From assembly GCA_958496175.1 (NCBI GenBank), contig OY292275.1:24157001-24221000 (forward strand): DNA of 64,000 bases, given 5' to 3'. Positions 47,601 through 61,123 of this stretch are shown in pieces. The DNA comes from Sisyra terminalis. Taxonomy: Eukaryota > Arthropoda > Insecta > Neuroptera > Sisyridae. The first letter of the stretch is position 1. Every line of letters begins with the position of its first letter. The position numbers and the translations under genes are program-made. The notes under the pieces are model-generated. The model did no database searches, had not been told where the DNA came from, and saw nothing but the letters and a program-made list of their open reading frames with translations.

Positions 47601-50600
47601 TGTTACGTTATAATGTTTTTCAATATATAGATCTCTACAAAGTATTAGTTTAGAAAATGTTTATTTAGAATTTATATTTTTTAAAAAAATTACGTAAATT
47701 GTTTTTGAGGATTATAGCGTTCTTTAGATTTTAAAAATTCATATAAACTACGAATATCGTTCTTGACACGAAGTTCTACATGTGGTGGTAATATACTTAA
47801 CATAAGTTGTTCCTGAAATTTCAAATCAAAAAGAAACGCATGTTTTCTGTTCTTGTATTACCAGCAAATTCTTTGGAAAAATATTAATCAATAACTTTTA
47901 AAGAATACAACTTACTTCCTCGAACTTTTGGTAATTTAATTTCATTGTTGTTTCGACACAAGCTCTGCTATCTAAAAACATTCTTCGTATTTCGATTTCA
48001 TTAATGTATCTTAAATAAAATCCTATAGCATTCAAGGAGACGAAATAAATCACTTCCGATATGATCTACAATTTAAATTTAATTTGAAAATAATAAAAAT
48101 AATAAAAAAAGATTTATATGAGTTTCATACTGAAGAAAAATAACTGTACATGTTATCAATTAGTGTAATATACTAATACGAGAGTGCTTATTAAATTATT
48201 GTGATACTTAAGGATTCAATTATGAAGAAATGAAAATTGTTATTGAATATGGTTTTGTCGAAAAATGATATCAACTAAGATTAAGTTTCTCATCGAGTTC
48301 AAGAAAAAAGTTCTTTACGAAAAAGTTGATTTTTCCTACCATTTTTCCGATGGGATCCCAAAACCGTCGGAAAACCTATCAAACCAAATGGTTTTTTGTC
48401 GACATGTATGTTGAATATTTTCATAGTTTCCAGGCAATTTTAGTACCGTATTGGATAATAGTTGGAAAAACCGTTTTTTTGTAAAGACTTTTTTTGAATT
48501 TGTTGAATAGTTGTTTTGAAAAACATGTCTATGCCCATTAATTTCAATTTTATGATTTAATAACATTTTAAAAATGGTACTTAGGCACATAATATTTTAA
48601 TATAATTTTAATGTGCAATAGACTATATGCACATTTTTTTCTTTAATCTGTAAATAACAGTATTAATATGAGGAAAAACCAATTTTTGTTATGAAAAACT
48701 TGTTTTTTGACAAAGAAAAGTTTTAATTTTACTGAGTAAATGAGTCCGAAAACGATAAGTGTACTTATCTGTCTTCTGTGACGTCACAGTACTCATCAGT
48801 ATGTGTTTTGAAACCATGATACAAAGATCATTGAGCGGTTACCATAGAAGCAGTAATAATTTACACAACTTTTGAGAATTTTCCCAATTTTTTATCATGA
48901 AAAATACTTATTATTTTTTTTTAAATTCTATGTTCATTTTAAAGTTAATTTCTACAAAAAATAACATCTTTATGTAGGTAGGTATACACGATATACATAC
49001 CTAATCAAATAAATAAAATTGATCAAAGATTTTTTTTTCTGTCATAACTTTTTTAAATTTTTACTTTGGAAATTTTATAATAGCTTATATATGCATATAG
49101 TTTACAAATAGTTTACTTTGGCAACATCTATAAAATAGGCATAGTTGTTGAATATAGAACCCACAAAAACCCTTTAAAAACTGTTGGTGAAAACTATAAC
49201 GGTAAAAAACTAATGTAAAATCACAAAATCCAAACGGACCCTTAAAATAAAAATTGTTCACATATGTATTTTTAAGCACTTTTTAGTTTTGTAAATTTTG
49301 ATTTAACAATTTTATTAAGAAAAAAATCCGGAATAATTCAAGGACCTACAGTCTACTGTAGTACCTATAATATGTTTGTTTTTCTTTTGTATAAAAACTT
49401 TTAGATCGATTATATTATAAGTGCAACTTACCTCTAGAAAAAGATTTGGTGAATATCGATAAGTATTGAGAGATAAAACGATTAAGTAGCCAACAGTAGT
49501 GGTAATCGCCAAAATATAAGTAGGATTATTATCCACAACAGGTAAGAATCCATAACACGCTATAAGATTGTACGTTATATGCGCCGGCCGTAAAGGAGGA
49601 AAAGAATTATAAGATAATGATGCGATTACGTCACCAAGAAATAACAAAACGATAACACCGTAAGAAATCGTTATTGGAAACCAATCATGTTTCCGACTCC
49701 ACGAATCTTTTACTAATAGCGTCATCAATGGTATTGATCCACATAAAACGTACGGAACAATTTCTCGTGGAATAGTATTCGCATTTTGCTTTATCAAATA
49801 AAAATATCCCTTAGACTTTATTAAATTAAGTTTTTTTTTTTAATTTTGAAATATGTAAAATGCTTAAAAATAACTAGCATCTATAAGTTTTCTCACCTTT
49901 TCAAAGTAAAGTAAAATAGCTACGTGCGAAAAAAATATAACAAAATTAAGAAGAACGAATGATGTGAAATATCCATTACGCAACTTTTGAAAATATCGTT
50001 TACATTGTTCTTCTATTTCTCTTTCTTGGAATTGATGCTGAATAAAAAAAAAATGAAAGTATAAATAGGAGTATAAGTACGATTTATATTTAGGATATAC
50101 AAAGAAAATTAAAGAAAAATATTTAAACTAAGATGACCATACAGCTTAATTAGAGTGGTGTAGACGACGAAAGTTGTTGAATATGTGGCAAAACATGAGG
50201 ACCAAATTTCAACAATGAATTCAGCATAGCTTATAAAAAGTGATAGATAGTGATTAGATGAAATACGGAAATGTTATGTAACTAGAAATTTACAAAGCTT
50301 GATTTTTTCCATTATTTTTAAACCAGGGATGGCTAGCCCCTGGTCCGCAGACCGCATGGGGTCCACCTGGACCATTTTCCTAGGTTGCGAGATTTATCAC
50401 TCTTTTATAAAATATATTTATTTTATAACGGCCAAACTAGTGACAAACTTATGTTTAAAAAAATTCTACAGTATATCTATATATAATGCGGGGATATATA
50501 ATTTTATATGGGGCCCGCGGAGTTATAATGAGTTTCCAAAGTGGCTCACAAGAGCTTTTGAGTGGCCCAACCTCTTCTTAAACTATAAGATTTTATTTAC

Positions 50601-52339
50601 TTGGAGGTTTTGATTTTCTTGCGAGTATCAAAAATCAACTGTAAGATGCATAAACACCTACCATGTTTGCTAACATTTACTTAGAAGATTGATTTTTTTA
50701 CAGACCCGAAGAATTATGATTCTAAATATTTAGTATTAATTTTATCATGAATATTTTACTCATCTTCGAGAAAAAGAGTTTTGGTAAACTGACAGGCAAA
50801 AAACGAAAGGATCTAGTAAGATATTTTTTTTTTTTGGAATATAGACCCTTAAAAAGTTTATTATTTTTCAATTCCTTTTCATATAATTTTACAAGGAATC
50901 ATCACTTTCATCAATAAAGAAATCTATAAAATATAGTTAAAATAGTCAAATAAATAGTTTTTTACTTCTTAGAACCAATTTTCTAATACAATTTGAGGTG
51001 GGAGGATAAAAATTTAATTAAACATTGTTTTACATTCTACAAGATCTATATCACTAATCTTTATGTCATCTAAAATTCATTGCTAGAATTAGGTCCTCAT
51101 ATTTTGTGTAGTTTCTTTCATACAGCGTTTAGTCTCGAGTTTCCAAACTCTGTTACGATTTATAATAACTAAATTTTTGATCCCAAATTTTTATTGCTCC
51201 GAATAGTTTCGAATACAATAGTAGGAGAACTTAAAAATTTAAATGCGTTTGAGGTTTAACGATCTATGCATATAGATATGTATATAAAGATCTTAAATAA
51301 ATTGTGCATATTTTTTCACGCTGAAAAAATATCTTTTTTGCCCGATAAGCCGTATTTCACACAAACATAATATTCACTGTCTTTCGGTTTTGGTGAAATT
51401 GCTTGTTGACTATATTGTAATCAGAGCCGTTAAATATACTTTTGGAAGGTATCTAGGTTCTAGAAAAGTTACTTTTTGAAAAAATATCCGAAATTACTTT
51501 GAGTATCTAGTTACTCTTAAAGAAAGGAAGTTAAATTACTTATCTTAATTTACTTTTTAAGATATTTAAAAGATATTTTTTTATTTTGTTTGTATATTAT
51601 GTAGGTACTAAGTTTCGTAACTTATTAGGTAATCGTATACTGTATTTCTTATCTTTATAAATTTACGAAAAAGAAAGTATATATGTCTAAACGCCTGTAA
51701 ACACTACGCACTTAATAAAACAGAACAAAACAAAATAAAACTCGGTCTTTAATATCTCGGTATCTAAGATACTTTGTAAATTAAAAGATACAGTTCCTTT
51801 TAAAAAGTATCTAAGTTATTAGTTACTTCTTGTTAAAAAATAAAAGAATTAAGATACAGTATTTTAGATATTTTAAAGTAACTAAGTTACTTTTTCTCTT
51901 TCTGTATTTCTTTCTATATTTCAAAAATTTATTATACACCGTTTCTTCATTATACAATGGCGTCCCGTAATGTGAACTCCGAAATATGACGATCTTTATT
52001 CGATTTTCAATGAAAATTGAATCATTTTCAGAAACTATTCTCTGTAAAATTCTTAAATAGATATATTTTTTCTTAATTTTTATTACTTACTTGAAGATGT
52101 TTCCAACTCCAATTCCGATCGTCTATACTTGTTTTACATGATGACTTTTTGTGGCTATTTAAAGAAGTAATAGAAATGTTACTAGACCGACGTAAAGAAT
52201 CCAAGCTTTTTCGAGTCATAATTTCCACAGCCTCATTCATTACAATAGAGCCTAAAGAAGAGCGTGTGTTTGAGGTACTTGGGCCTTCTGTGTCCAAACA
52301 TACTTGTGATATTCTCGATATTTCAGGATTTTGGTACAT
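41048..52339 (-). CDS. Transmembrane adenylate cyclase, ACX-like
   Basis: Sixteen exons join in frame to 1124 residues: 52339-52091, 50037-49897, 49788-49432, 48065-47916, 47812-47694, 47634-47490, 47426-47281, 47227-47078, 47017-46643, 46589-46422, 44799-44550, 44491-44414, 44352-44113, 44042-43919, 43544-43366, 41551-41048. Topology is the standard one: Ser-rich N-terminus, six-helix block, C1 catalytic domain, second helix block, C2 domain. C1 has both metal-binding Asp residues (TILYADIVSYTKM, FLGDCYYCVAG). C2 has MFASITEYT, EKIKMAGWTYMAACG, YDIWG and NMASRMDSTG, including the adenine-pocket Lys/Asp and the Asn and Arg of the transition state, so activity is expected. It makes cAMP at the plasma membrane. 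The closest match from memory is the insect ACX group, though exact orthology is uncertain. Exon 3 could begin 18 bases earlier at 49806. The second exon 10 donor was chosen for phase. Confidence 0.92.
41655..41690. repeat. (AT)n microsatellite
   Basis: An uninterrupted AT dinucleotide repeat of 36 bases, followed by related TTATATATTT sequence, in the last cyclase intron. Confidence 0.9.
50325..50610. mobile_element. hAT-like (ZBED-type) MITE fragment in cyclase intron 1
   Basis: The left end CAGGGATGGCTAGCCCCTGG followed by GTCCGCAGACCGCATGGGG resembles the widespread CAGGGGTGGCCAAC...GCGGCCCGC hAT ends. The segment is much more G/C-rich than the intron. The right end (GTGGCCCAACCTCTTC) is degraded and no duplication was found. 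Confidence 0.45.
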
Positions 52340-53676
52340 TTTCAACAGCTTTAAACCTATTAGTTTTAAAGGATTATAGTTACTTAGAAATTAAATTTCA
52401 TGTTCAGAAATGAGCATGAATATTATTTTAAGAGATTAATGTATAAATATTTAGCTATTACCTAACTACAATTAGTAAAAATTATTAGTTATTAAAACAG
52501 AATTTTTACCTGATTAATAAATCTTAAGAATCCTGAATAAAAACTATATCAAACACAGTTTTAAAAAGATGATACTCCGAACAAATACTTGACACATTTT
52601 AAAAATATATCACAGTTTTATAAAATAAAGCATTTAAAAAATAATGAAACTTAATAATAACTATTAGTATACAATACAATCATTTTTAACCATTGTAATT
52701 TATTTATGTCAACCTTTACTTTAATTATTAACACTTTTACTATAATCAATTAGCGATGATCCATGTACAATCGATCAATTATAACTGTATTTAATAAGTT
52801 TATAAGTACAATCAAGATACGAAGCATACGGATTACTTGAACATTTATTACTAACTATAAAAGTATTGAAAATTGATTATTATAATAACTAATTGCAATA
52901 TATTTTACTATTGATAATGAATATGATATCTTAAACCATTTTATATTCATAAGAATATATTTTGATTAATAAAAATAATTCTAATGAATCAGTTCAAAGA
53001 TAAGATATGAAAAAAATGCTTATTGAAATTGTTTTGCGTTTTTATTGAAATTTACAAAATATATCTCTATACCTTTCAACTGTTTGAAATTTTCTGCATT
53101 TTCATTTGGATTATGTTTTATTAATATACTATGCAATCAATGTGTGATAACGATATAACCATAATCCATGGAACGAAAAAAATCTTATCGACATTATGCT
53201 AAATATCTTCGATTAATTTCACTCGATGCAAAATATTAAATTGTATAAAAAAATACTGTATTGAAGACTAAAGCAAACAATTTGAATTTATGAAATTTAT
53301 AAATGATAATATTAATTTTAATATGCAGTTATATTAACTGTATTGTATATGTAACATGTTTTTAATTAATTTTGATGGGATTATTAATGATAAATTGAAC
53401 ATTATATTAAAAATTCCCCGCAGCTACTCCTAGATAATCTCTATTTTACATATATTTATTTTAAATGATTTTTTAAAGGAAATACTCCATAAAAGAAATA
53501 ATTTTCATCAATTTGTTTCCACATTTGTTTTGATGTCGGTTACCAATGGTATGTCGCTTTAAAACGTTATATGCTCACTAAGTGTATTGCTTATATCCAT
53601 TACATTTATTTTGAATGTATAGTCACTTAGGTCACTTATGTGAGCGTTAAACAGAATTTCAAACAGTATTTTATTC
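52340..53676. other. Intergenic upstream of the adenylate cyclase
   Basis: A very A+T-rich spacer with no gene seen. The cyclase promoter and any 5' UTR exon should lie here, but no reliable motif was found. Confidence 0.4.
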
Positions 53677-54312
53677 TTAATATTGGAAAGCTTCAACGTA
53701 TATAGTAGAACGTTTTAATATTATCTCATCTTTTCCGTCACAAGAAATCCTAAACTTTTTTAAGTTTTCGTGAAAAACTCGACATTGAATTTTCGCTTGA
53801 AGACTTATTGTGTAGCATTTTACATCAATTCGAATCCCTTTCAACTGGATCTCTTTCAAATTTTATATTTTAGACTACTCACTTAAACATTTTTGTGAAT
53901 TTTTTCATTCAATGACAAAATAAATAAGTACTGATTTTTTCAAAAAAAATACAATATGAAAGTCATTTTTCATAAAATTTTGCTATTTAATAAAAATATA
54001 AAGATTTATGTCAAGTTTTTTAATCTTTTAATTTATTTTAAAGCTTTATAACAAAAAAAAAAATACAAAATTAGTTATCCAAAAGTTATCATTGAAAGCC
54101 AACTTTTAATATGGCCTGTCGTAGATTTTATTGTAATTTTACCATTCGAAACTTTTCTAGCTTTACGAACTGGATATATCAAAATTTCAATATTGACGCT
54201 ATACAATCTACCAACATCTAAAAGAATATAGCACTTTGAATATGTAGAGTTGGTTGGTAGATTCACGTAGACAATATTATTGAAACAAATGACAAAATAT
54301 ACTTATAAACAA
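53677..54312 (-). pseudogene. Possible remnant of an ASH/Hydin-like domain gene
   Basis: Two minus-strand open frames look protein-like. One (54312-54075) reads ILLDVGRLYSVNIEILIYPV then SNGKITIKSTTGHIKSW. The other (53859-53677) reads KEIQLKGIRIDVKCYTISLQ then DEIILKRSTIYVEAFQY. The order, with a strand-rich segment then a LKGIRI-type end, loosely recalls ASH/MSP-type beta-sandwich domains. No convincing splice pair or start was found, so this may be a broken copy or chance. The gene named by the domain is a guess. Confidence 0.2.
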
Positions 54313-54499
54313 AATTTCATTTTTTTTTCGTCTGACTAAAATTGTATAAATATTAACATTGAATTGGGCGGTATCAATTTTAATGGCTTCGACTCTGGGT
54401 CTGTTAAAGTGAATATTTCAGCTCCAGTTCCTTGATAACATTTTAGGCCTTATGTTTCCGAGCTCCGGATTTTCAGCCCTTTTCTCAACAACGAAAACA

Positions 54500-54960
54500 A
54501 TGAACCGCAACAAAAAGGCATTACGTTGAGACCAACAAATTACTCTATTTTGGGCGAAAAATTTAGCATTTGGTTTGGCCAATTAGAAGGTCATTTTGCA
54601 CTAGTAAATATATCTTCTGGTATCATAAAATTTCATCATTTTATCACCCATCTAGATAAAAGAGTAGCGACTGAAATTTAAGATATTCTTACATCTTCAC
54701 TAAAAACAAATTAAAACAAGAACAAGAAAAAATCCTCAATCCCTTGTCAACCTCACGACAAAAACAAACGTAAAAATATTTTCCAATGAAAAAAATTGTG
54801 ATCAAAAGCCTTTACAACTCCGTTATTACTTAAAAACACTAGCTGGTAGTGAAATTTCAGAAGAATTCATTTGGTCATGTGGAGCACTCGTTTATTTATT
54901 CAAATTTAAAGCATTATGCATACATAAGAGACGGATGCTCGCCTGAAGAAGTTCAGCTGA
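54500..54960 (+). pseudogene. Decayed LTR-retrotransposon gag fragment
   Basis: Short segments in different frames match insect retrotransposon Gag: WFGQLEGHFALVNISSG with IIKFHHFITHLDKRVATEI (54562-54677), then after stops and shifts PLQLRYYLKTLAGSEISEEF with IWSCGAL (about 54810-54890). The spacing fits the capsid-like region of Ty3/gypsy or Pao-type elements. In-frame stops and at least one frame change show it is dead. No LTR, protease or reverse transcriptase was seen nearby. Confidence 0.65.
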
Positions 54961-55320
54961 CAAAACATCGCAATGTGGAATTCTAATAATATATTCGACG
55001 TATCTGCTATAAAAAATCGTGTATGTATCCAAGTGGTATGAAACATAAAAGGTACAAATGTAATTGTACATCATATCACTTTTTATACCGATTATATGAC
55101 AAGTTAACGATTTACGAAAAAGCAACCATAATTAAAAGACGTTAGAATCTTAAAATGTATAAAATTTTATTTTTAATTCTCTATACAACTGTTAATATAA
55201 ATGATTTAGTTTTTAGAAAAAGAATATTTTTGAAATTAAATATTGATTAAATAAAATGATTTAAGTAAATACATCATACTGTTCCCCGTCATTAATAATA
55301 CAATATATTCCGGTATTTAA

Positions 55321-55326
55321 TTTATT
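55321..55326 (-). terminator. Poly(A) signal of sqh overlapping the stop codon
   Basis: The transcript reads CAATAAATT, so AATAAA overlaps the TAA stop. If used, the 3' UTR would be extremely short; other signals further on are possible. Confidence 0.35.
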
Positions 55327-58300
55327 GTTCATCTTTATCTTTTGCGCCGTGTTTTAATATGCGAGTAAATTCAATATAATCGAAAGATCCATTTTTTATT
55401 GGCGCTTCACGATACATTTCATCAACTTCTTCGTCGGAGAATCGGTCACCCATAGAAGTTAATAGTTCTCGCAATCGTTCTTCGTTTATATTGCCCATAT
55501 TTTCCTCATCGAAACAGCCGAAAGCATTTTTGATTACATCTTCTGGATCAGTTCCTTGAAGTCGTTCACCAAACAATGTTAAAAACATAGTAAAGTTTAT
55601 AGGTCCAGGCGCTTCATTCATCATACCCTCCAAGTAATCATCGGTGGGGTCTTTTCCTGTATAAAAATACAATCGTATTACTATTTATAAATGATAAGTT
55701 GGCAGCCAATACGATTATATAACATCAACACTAGATAAAAAATATTTGACAAGTTTCATAGATGAACGCGCGATAATAAATGTAAGTTGAACATTTCAAA
55801 CAACTTTTTTTATTCAAGTAGTTATTGGAAATAAAGTATTGAAGTTATATAACATTATAAGTGAGTTAAAATTATTATAGAAATTATATGAATGCATATC
55901 GTAAGAAAATTACTTTTTTCGAATCTATATTGGTAATTATATACAAAATGTTTGCATTATATATGAAAAAATAATTAAAAACGTGTTTTTTGCTCTTATT
56001 TGGGTATTTCGAAAAATCGCAAAATTCAATATTTTAAAAATAAAATTATCATTACAATTTTCAAACTTTTACTTTTTACTTCAATATTTCTGAAAAAATG
56101 GAAGTAAAATTTTGATTGCAAGTAAAAGAACAACAGTAAAATTAATCAACATTTTGAATAACTTGAATAATGAAAAGTGAAAATGAAATAATCACCGCAT
56201 TAGAGTAATTATATTTTGGCCACCAGATCGCGTAGCGTCAAGTGACACCAAGCCATTGTTAAATTTTATGTTTTTTTGAAGTATACAATAAGAAATTGAA
56301 AAAGGAAAAATAAGTATTTTTGGCGCTGAATAATAAATGGTTTCCTCTATTTAAAATGTTTTCGACATAACTGTCTAATAAAATATGCAATATAATTGGC
56401 CATTCAATATATAAGTCCATTTTAGGTCGACCAATATCTGGCAACGTTGCATTTTCAACTTTTTTTTATTCTACTCGCGATTTTTTTTTGTTAATTCAGT
56501 TCTGACAAGAGTCAGTGTCTTCAACGTGGTATCGATGATGGATTAATTCAGTTCTAATATGGTATAATTTTCTTTTTTGTGGCTAAATTTTCGTTACGGG
56601 TCGATTTATTTGCGAATTAAATTAAAAACAAAGTGGAAAATGCAACGTTGCCAGATATTGGTCGACCTGACTTACTACTTATAATTTACCATGACTGCAA
56701 ATAAACAAAATTTGATACAAATTTTGAAGCGAAATATTTATATTTTAATATTTGCATTATATTTGTACTCATTTATCAAGGTTATAAAATAGGTAAAATA
56801 TGAAGCAAAAATTTTGCAACAGAATTTTGACAATGAAGTTATACAAGGGAATAAAGTAGCATATGAGTTTATAAATGAAGTATCACTTCAATTTGAGTTT
56901 GGTTTCAATACATCATCCAAAAACACTCTGAAATGGATACGATAGATACTTTAAATGATCATTTACTAGAAATAGTAGTCCGGAACTTTTGATATCTTGT
57001 TGTTAAAGAAAAAAAATAGTATTACAATATTAATTTTGAGATAATTGTGTTTCTATATTTGAAAAGAGGTTTTCTTTTATCTGGTATAGTATCATGTCGA
57101 AATTATATTTGGTTACAGCTAAATTGCGCTTATGCCATTCTTTAAATTTTGCCGTTAGCATTATTTCTTTTCGAGAATACAAATTTCTAATTGTTTAACA
57201 ACAGTGATGAAAGAAGCTTCGTTGATTTTATGCAAGAACGTCACATTTTGAAGTAAGTCATTTACTACTTTAAATCACTACTTTTCAGTAATAAATAGTT
57301 TCAATAAAAATAATTTGGTCTTTCCGTTGAACTCAAAAGATTTTCTAAGTAAATAAACCATTTCGACTGACTAATTAACATTGTAAATGAGGAGACTACT
57401 GTTTTTATGGCGCTACGATTGGAAGGCTGAAGACGGATTCTTATAGATCTTTACAAAATAAAACAGAAAAAAGGAATATATTTTTTCAATATCTCGCTTA
57501 GTTTACGATATATCTACACGTAAAAATTGAAAAATGTTTTCTTTCCCTTTTTCAGACGGATTTATCTAGATTTTTGAAAAAAATAGGTAATTGTTTATAA
57601 CCGCAGTTTCACCTATTTTCTTTTTGTGCTTAAAAATTATACATGAGGGGCGATATCGAAAAAAATATTCTTTCTTTTAATTTTATTTTGTCAAGACTAT
57701 AAGATCCCTTCAAATCGTAGTGCCATTCCGTAGCTAGCAATTCCATAATTAAAAAATAACACATTGTTCGCCTGTTTCTCAATTTTAAATAAATTAAATG
57801 ATTTACTAATTAAATGGTCTTTGGACAGAAACCCAGACCTGCAGAGCTAGAAAATTGTTATTATGAAACCGACAGTTACTTTAAATGATTGGAACGAATC
57901 TTATTGGACATTGCAAAACAAGAAAATAATATAAGTGGATAATACATACTATGAAAATACTTTAAATTCGAATTATAAAAGTATAACTTCAGAATTGGTA
58001 ATAATTAATGAAGATTGGGAGATTTTTGAAAATTTTGAACTGAATTTTTATGACACTTGGATGATTAATATAGATGCTTTATTAATTAAATGTAAAATAT
58101 TAATTAAATGTAATTGTACGTTTCCAATATTACAAATAAAATATAAGTGCAAGCATACGTTGGGTATTCTAATCCGTTCGAAAAAAAAATGAAGTCCCTG
58201 AGGAAGCTAAATGTATTCCTTAAGGGATAAAACGATAAAGTGGGCGCCCATTAAAGCAAAGAAAGCATTAATTATTCAATAAATTTACTTATTTGAACTC

Positions 58301-59453
58301 AAAATGTTTGCTATTTATTTTTTACATGTTGTCGTTTTATACTTAATTTATGCGTCTATTCAATTTGTCTTGGAGCTAAATGTTTAAATCTGGCGTGCAA
58401 ATCACCTATTTAAAAAATAAATATCTGGCGTAATTTAACATATTTTGATGTGCTCTTATATATACCCTAAAATCTAATACGGTTTTACTAAAATCGTTCA
58501 TTTTTGACTTGTGGAACTCTTGTCGAAAATCGGTGATATAGTTTTATTTCTTTTGCTAAAAAAGTAAATACGTTTGTTATTAAAGTAGTTCTACGTCCCT
58601 AAATCCCAGTCATACTGTTTATTGTCCATTTTTTTGGGGATACTACGATTCTTCCGGCGCCACGATGTTTTGACGGATTCTTATAGATCTTGACGAAAAA
58701 AAACGAAAATGAAGAATCAATTTTTTTGATATCTCGCTTAGTTTGCGAAATATCGATAATCGATGATTTTGTACTCTTTTTTAGACAGATATCTCAAGAT
58801 TTTTATGAAAAAAGGTAAATGTTTACAACCGTAGATCCATCAATTGTTTGTGCAAAAAAACATAAACAAGAGGACTAGGGGAGAAGCCACCCAAAAAAAT
58901 AAAAAATGAGATGTTTATTTAACTTTGGTCTGACTGACTCGCGAATTAAATTAAAAAAAAAAACGAAAATGCAATATTTTCAGATATGAGCGACGTTCCC
59001 CAACCCTCACCAGGATTTCGCCCTTGGAATCCTTGTTTATAGTTTTTTTTAGCACAAAAATAATTGGTGGAGCTACGGTTGTAAACATTTACCTTTTTTT
59101 CATGAAAATCTTAAGAAAGTAGTCTTGCCATTTTTTTTTTAATAAATGCTTGACCAAACATTAAGTATAAGTTAAAATTTGAAAATTAATCAGTTATTAA
59201 ATACATTTTGTTTTTTTCGATAGTTTACTACTCGCTGTTGAAAATATTAATAAATTTGAATACCTAGAGATGCAAGCATATCATGTAGATCCTCTTTGCA
59301 CACAAATCCATCGTGGTTTTGATCAATCATGTTGAAAGCCTCTTTGAATTCGGCGATTTGAGCTTGGTCGAACATAGCGAAAACATTGGATGTAGCTCGT
59401 TGAGCCCGTTTTTTGGCCGTTGTACGACGTCCAGCTGTTTTTCGAGAAGACAT
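55322..59453 (-). CDS. sqh: Non-muscle myosin II regulatory light chain (spaghetti squash)
   Basis: Two coding exons, 59453-59264 and 55656-55322, join in frame to 174 residues, the same length as Drosophila Sqh and almost identical to it. The N-terminus [20 protein letters not shown] precedes the phosphorylatable Thr-Ser pair (residues 21-22, TSNVFAMF) targeted by MLCK and Rho kinase. The first EF hand has the Ca/Mg loop [12 protein letters not shown]. Later EF hands ([14 protein letters not shown]) are degenerate, as is usual in this family. The end is [11 protein letters not shown]. The protein binds the neck of non-muscle myosin II heavy chain and switches on actomyosin contraction in cytokinesis and morphogenesis. 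A TTTTAG acceptor six bases before the ATG implies a 5' UTR exon, probably ending at 59683 (CAA|GTAAGT). The 3.6-kb coding intron is filled with foldback elements. Confidence 0.97.
56424..56668. mobile_element. MITE family 2, copy in sqh intron
   Basis: The 245-bp palindromic element runs from AGGTCGACCAATATCTGGCA to its exact reverse complement at the right end. TIRs continue as ACGTTGCATTTTC for about 33 bases. The interior ATTTAATT-rich arms match the nested units of copy B in prune intron 1. A 53-base step between repeated TTAATTCAGTTCT motifs suggests a small internal insertion or duplication. Confidence 0.75.
57412..57734. mobile_element. Foldback MITE, family 1, copy C
   Basis: The left arm (CTACGATTGG, GACGGATTCTTATAGATCTT, CAATATCTCGCTTAGTTTAC) is mirrored by a shorter right arm (TTTTGTCAAGACTATAAGAT, AAATCGTAGTGCC). 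It is about 320 bp, in the sqh intron, and internally deleted relative to copies A and B. Confidence 0.65.
58642..59117. mobile_element. Foldback MITE, family 1, copy D (right end truncated)
   Basis: The left end is well kept: ACTACGATTCTTCCGGCGCC, then GACGGATTCTTATAGATCTT and GATATCTCGCTTAGTTTGC. The inner AGGTAAATGTTTACAACCGT is mirrored near 59070-59100, but the outer part of the right arm is missing. It ends about 150 bases from the sqh first coding exon. Confidence 0.65.
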
Positions 59454-59689
59454 TTTCGTCTAAAAGAGAAAAAATTATTAAACACTAAACTTTTGTGCGA
59501 ACGAATATTACTAAAACAAAGCAAATATTTGTCCCCCAGTAAGTTTACTGATGACTAATACATCCAACGAAATGGTTATTGTAATAAAATGTGTATATTC
59601 AGCAAATACTTGAAAAATATTTCAAAACATCATTACTGAAATATGTGTAAAACGTTAAATTGTACTTAAAACCAAAACTTACTTGTATT

Positions 59690-60720
59690 TGGAATGAAAA
59701 TGTAGGAAAAATTAAATATAAAACTTAGAAAAGTATTTTCTCTTGTCAGTTGACACAAGTCATGTACTTTCTGATTCACAGTACGGCACAATATGCCTTC
59801 GATAGAGAATGTCTTTCTTGCTCTTACACAAATGTGGTTTGTTTCTCCTTCTCGACTGTAATTCGACTCGAGCGACACACCTTGATGTGGTGAGAGAATT
59901 CAAATTTAGAACCTTGCATATGAAATACATGAAATCCAATATGGGTCAGATTCAGAATGGTGTACTTTTTGGGAATATCACAAAATATCTTAATTTGTTC
60001 ATAATTTCGATTCTATTTACTTGTAAAATTTATGGAAAACAATATTTTTTTGTGGGATTTTATTTTGTGAGACAAATTGTTTAAATACGAAACATATTGA
60101 AGTGAAACTGAAATGATTTGATCAAGTCCTTATAAGGAGAGAAATCAGATTTTATTTAAAAAATGACTAATGCTGACCGAAGCAAGCCATTATTAGATAA
60201 AAACGGCGACGAGTTCAACACTTATGGTTTTTTAAGTGTGCATTGAAAAAAAAATCCACGTTTACAATTACTTTATAAGTGAAAACGTAGTATAAAAGCA
60301 GTAGATATTTATTATTATATTTAGCATCTTCAGCCACTTTAGATATATATAGCCACCGAATATTAACAATCTTGTCTAATTCTTCCTTTTTTCTTATCTT
60401 TAATGGTTTTCGTCCAATCTTGTTCAGTTACGTCCTTAATACTTAAGCACTTACCCCTCGTTTTTAAAGAGTGAAGGTAATTAATTCTTATTTTAAACAA
60501 TGCTATACAGGTATCTACTATAAATAAAAGCATATAGAGTTTGATTATATATTTTTATTTTTGATTTAATTTCTGATAAATATTCGTTTTAAGGAGTCTA
60601 TCTTACACCAAATTTATTATTTCCAAAAACTTGGATTTTTTTTTATCTTTTTTGTCTATCTTTTCTTCATTCAGGGAAAGCTGAACCGATTTTGATACAA
60701 TTTCACTATAGAATAAATAT
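59690..60720. other. Upstream region of sqh and spacer
   Basis: Sequence just upstream of 59683 should hold the sqh 5' UTR exon and promoter; the G/C-richer stretch 59740-59890 is the best candidate. A + strand 91-codon frame at 59809-60084 has no recognisable family. Beyond 60.1 kb I see nothing. Confidence 0.35.
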
Positions 60721-60723
60721 TGC

Positions 60724-60954
60724 CTCAAGTCCCTTTTAGCAAAGTTAAATCAGGCAATGTTTCATTTTCTACTTTGTTTTTATTTTAATTTGCAAATAAA
60801 TCGACCCCTAATGAAAATTTAGTCAAAAAAGAGAAAATAATACAATATTAGAATTGAATTATCCAAAAAAAATCGTGAATAGAATAAAAAACAAAGCAGA
60901 AAATACAAAGTTGCCAGAATTGACTGTACTAAAAGGGACTTGAGTCAGTATTAT
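60724..60954. mobile_element. MITE family 2, intergenic copy
   Basis: The 231-bp element begins CTCAAGTCCCTTTTAG and ends AAAAGGGACTTGAG. Inside are TCAGGCAATGTTTCATTTTC and its mirror AAAATACAAAGTTGCCAGA. The arms match the nested units of copy B, including GAAAATTTAGTCA and GAATTGAATTAT blocks. Confidence 0.75.
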
Positions 60955-61123
60955 GGGAGCGTTTTGGGAGATATATAAAGGAAAGCATCCCTTAAATAAA
61001 AATATATAGAGAAACATAATAATCGGAAAATAAAATAAATAATCGAAAAATTGTCAGATCAATGTAGTTTAATACCAAAGTTCAAAAAATCAGGTCTGTA
61101 AGACTGTGAATATATAATATATC

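Noticed and set aside
57935..58192. 85-codon + strand frame inside the sqh intron
   Set aside because: It lies between two foldback copies, is rich in Asn, Ile and Lys, and matches nothing I know.
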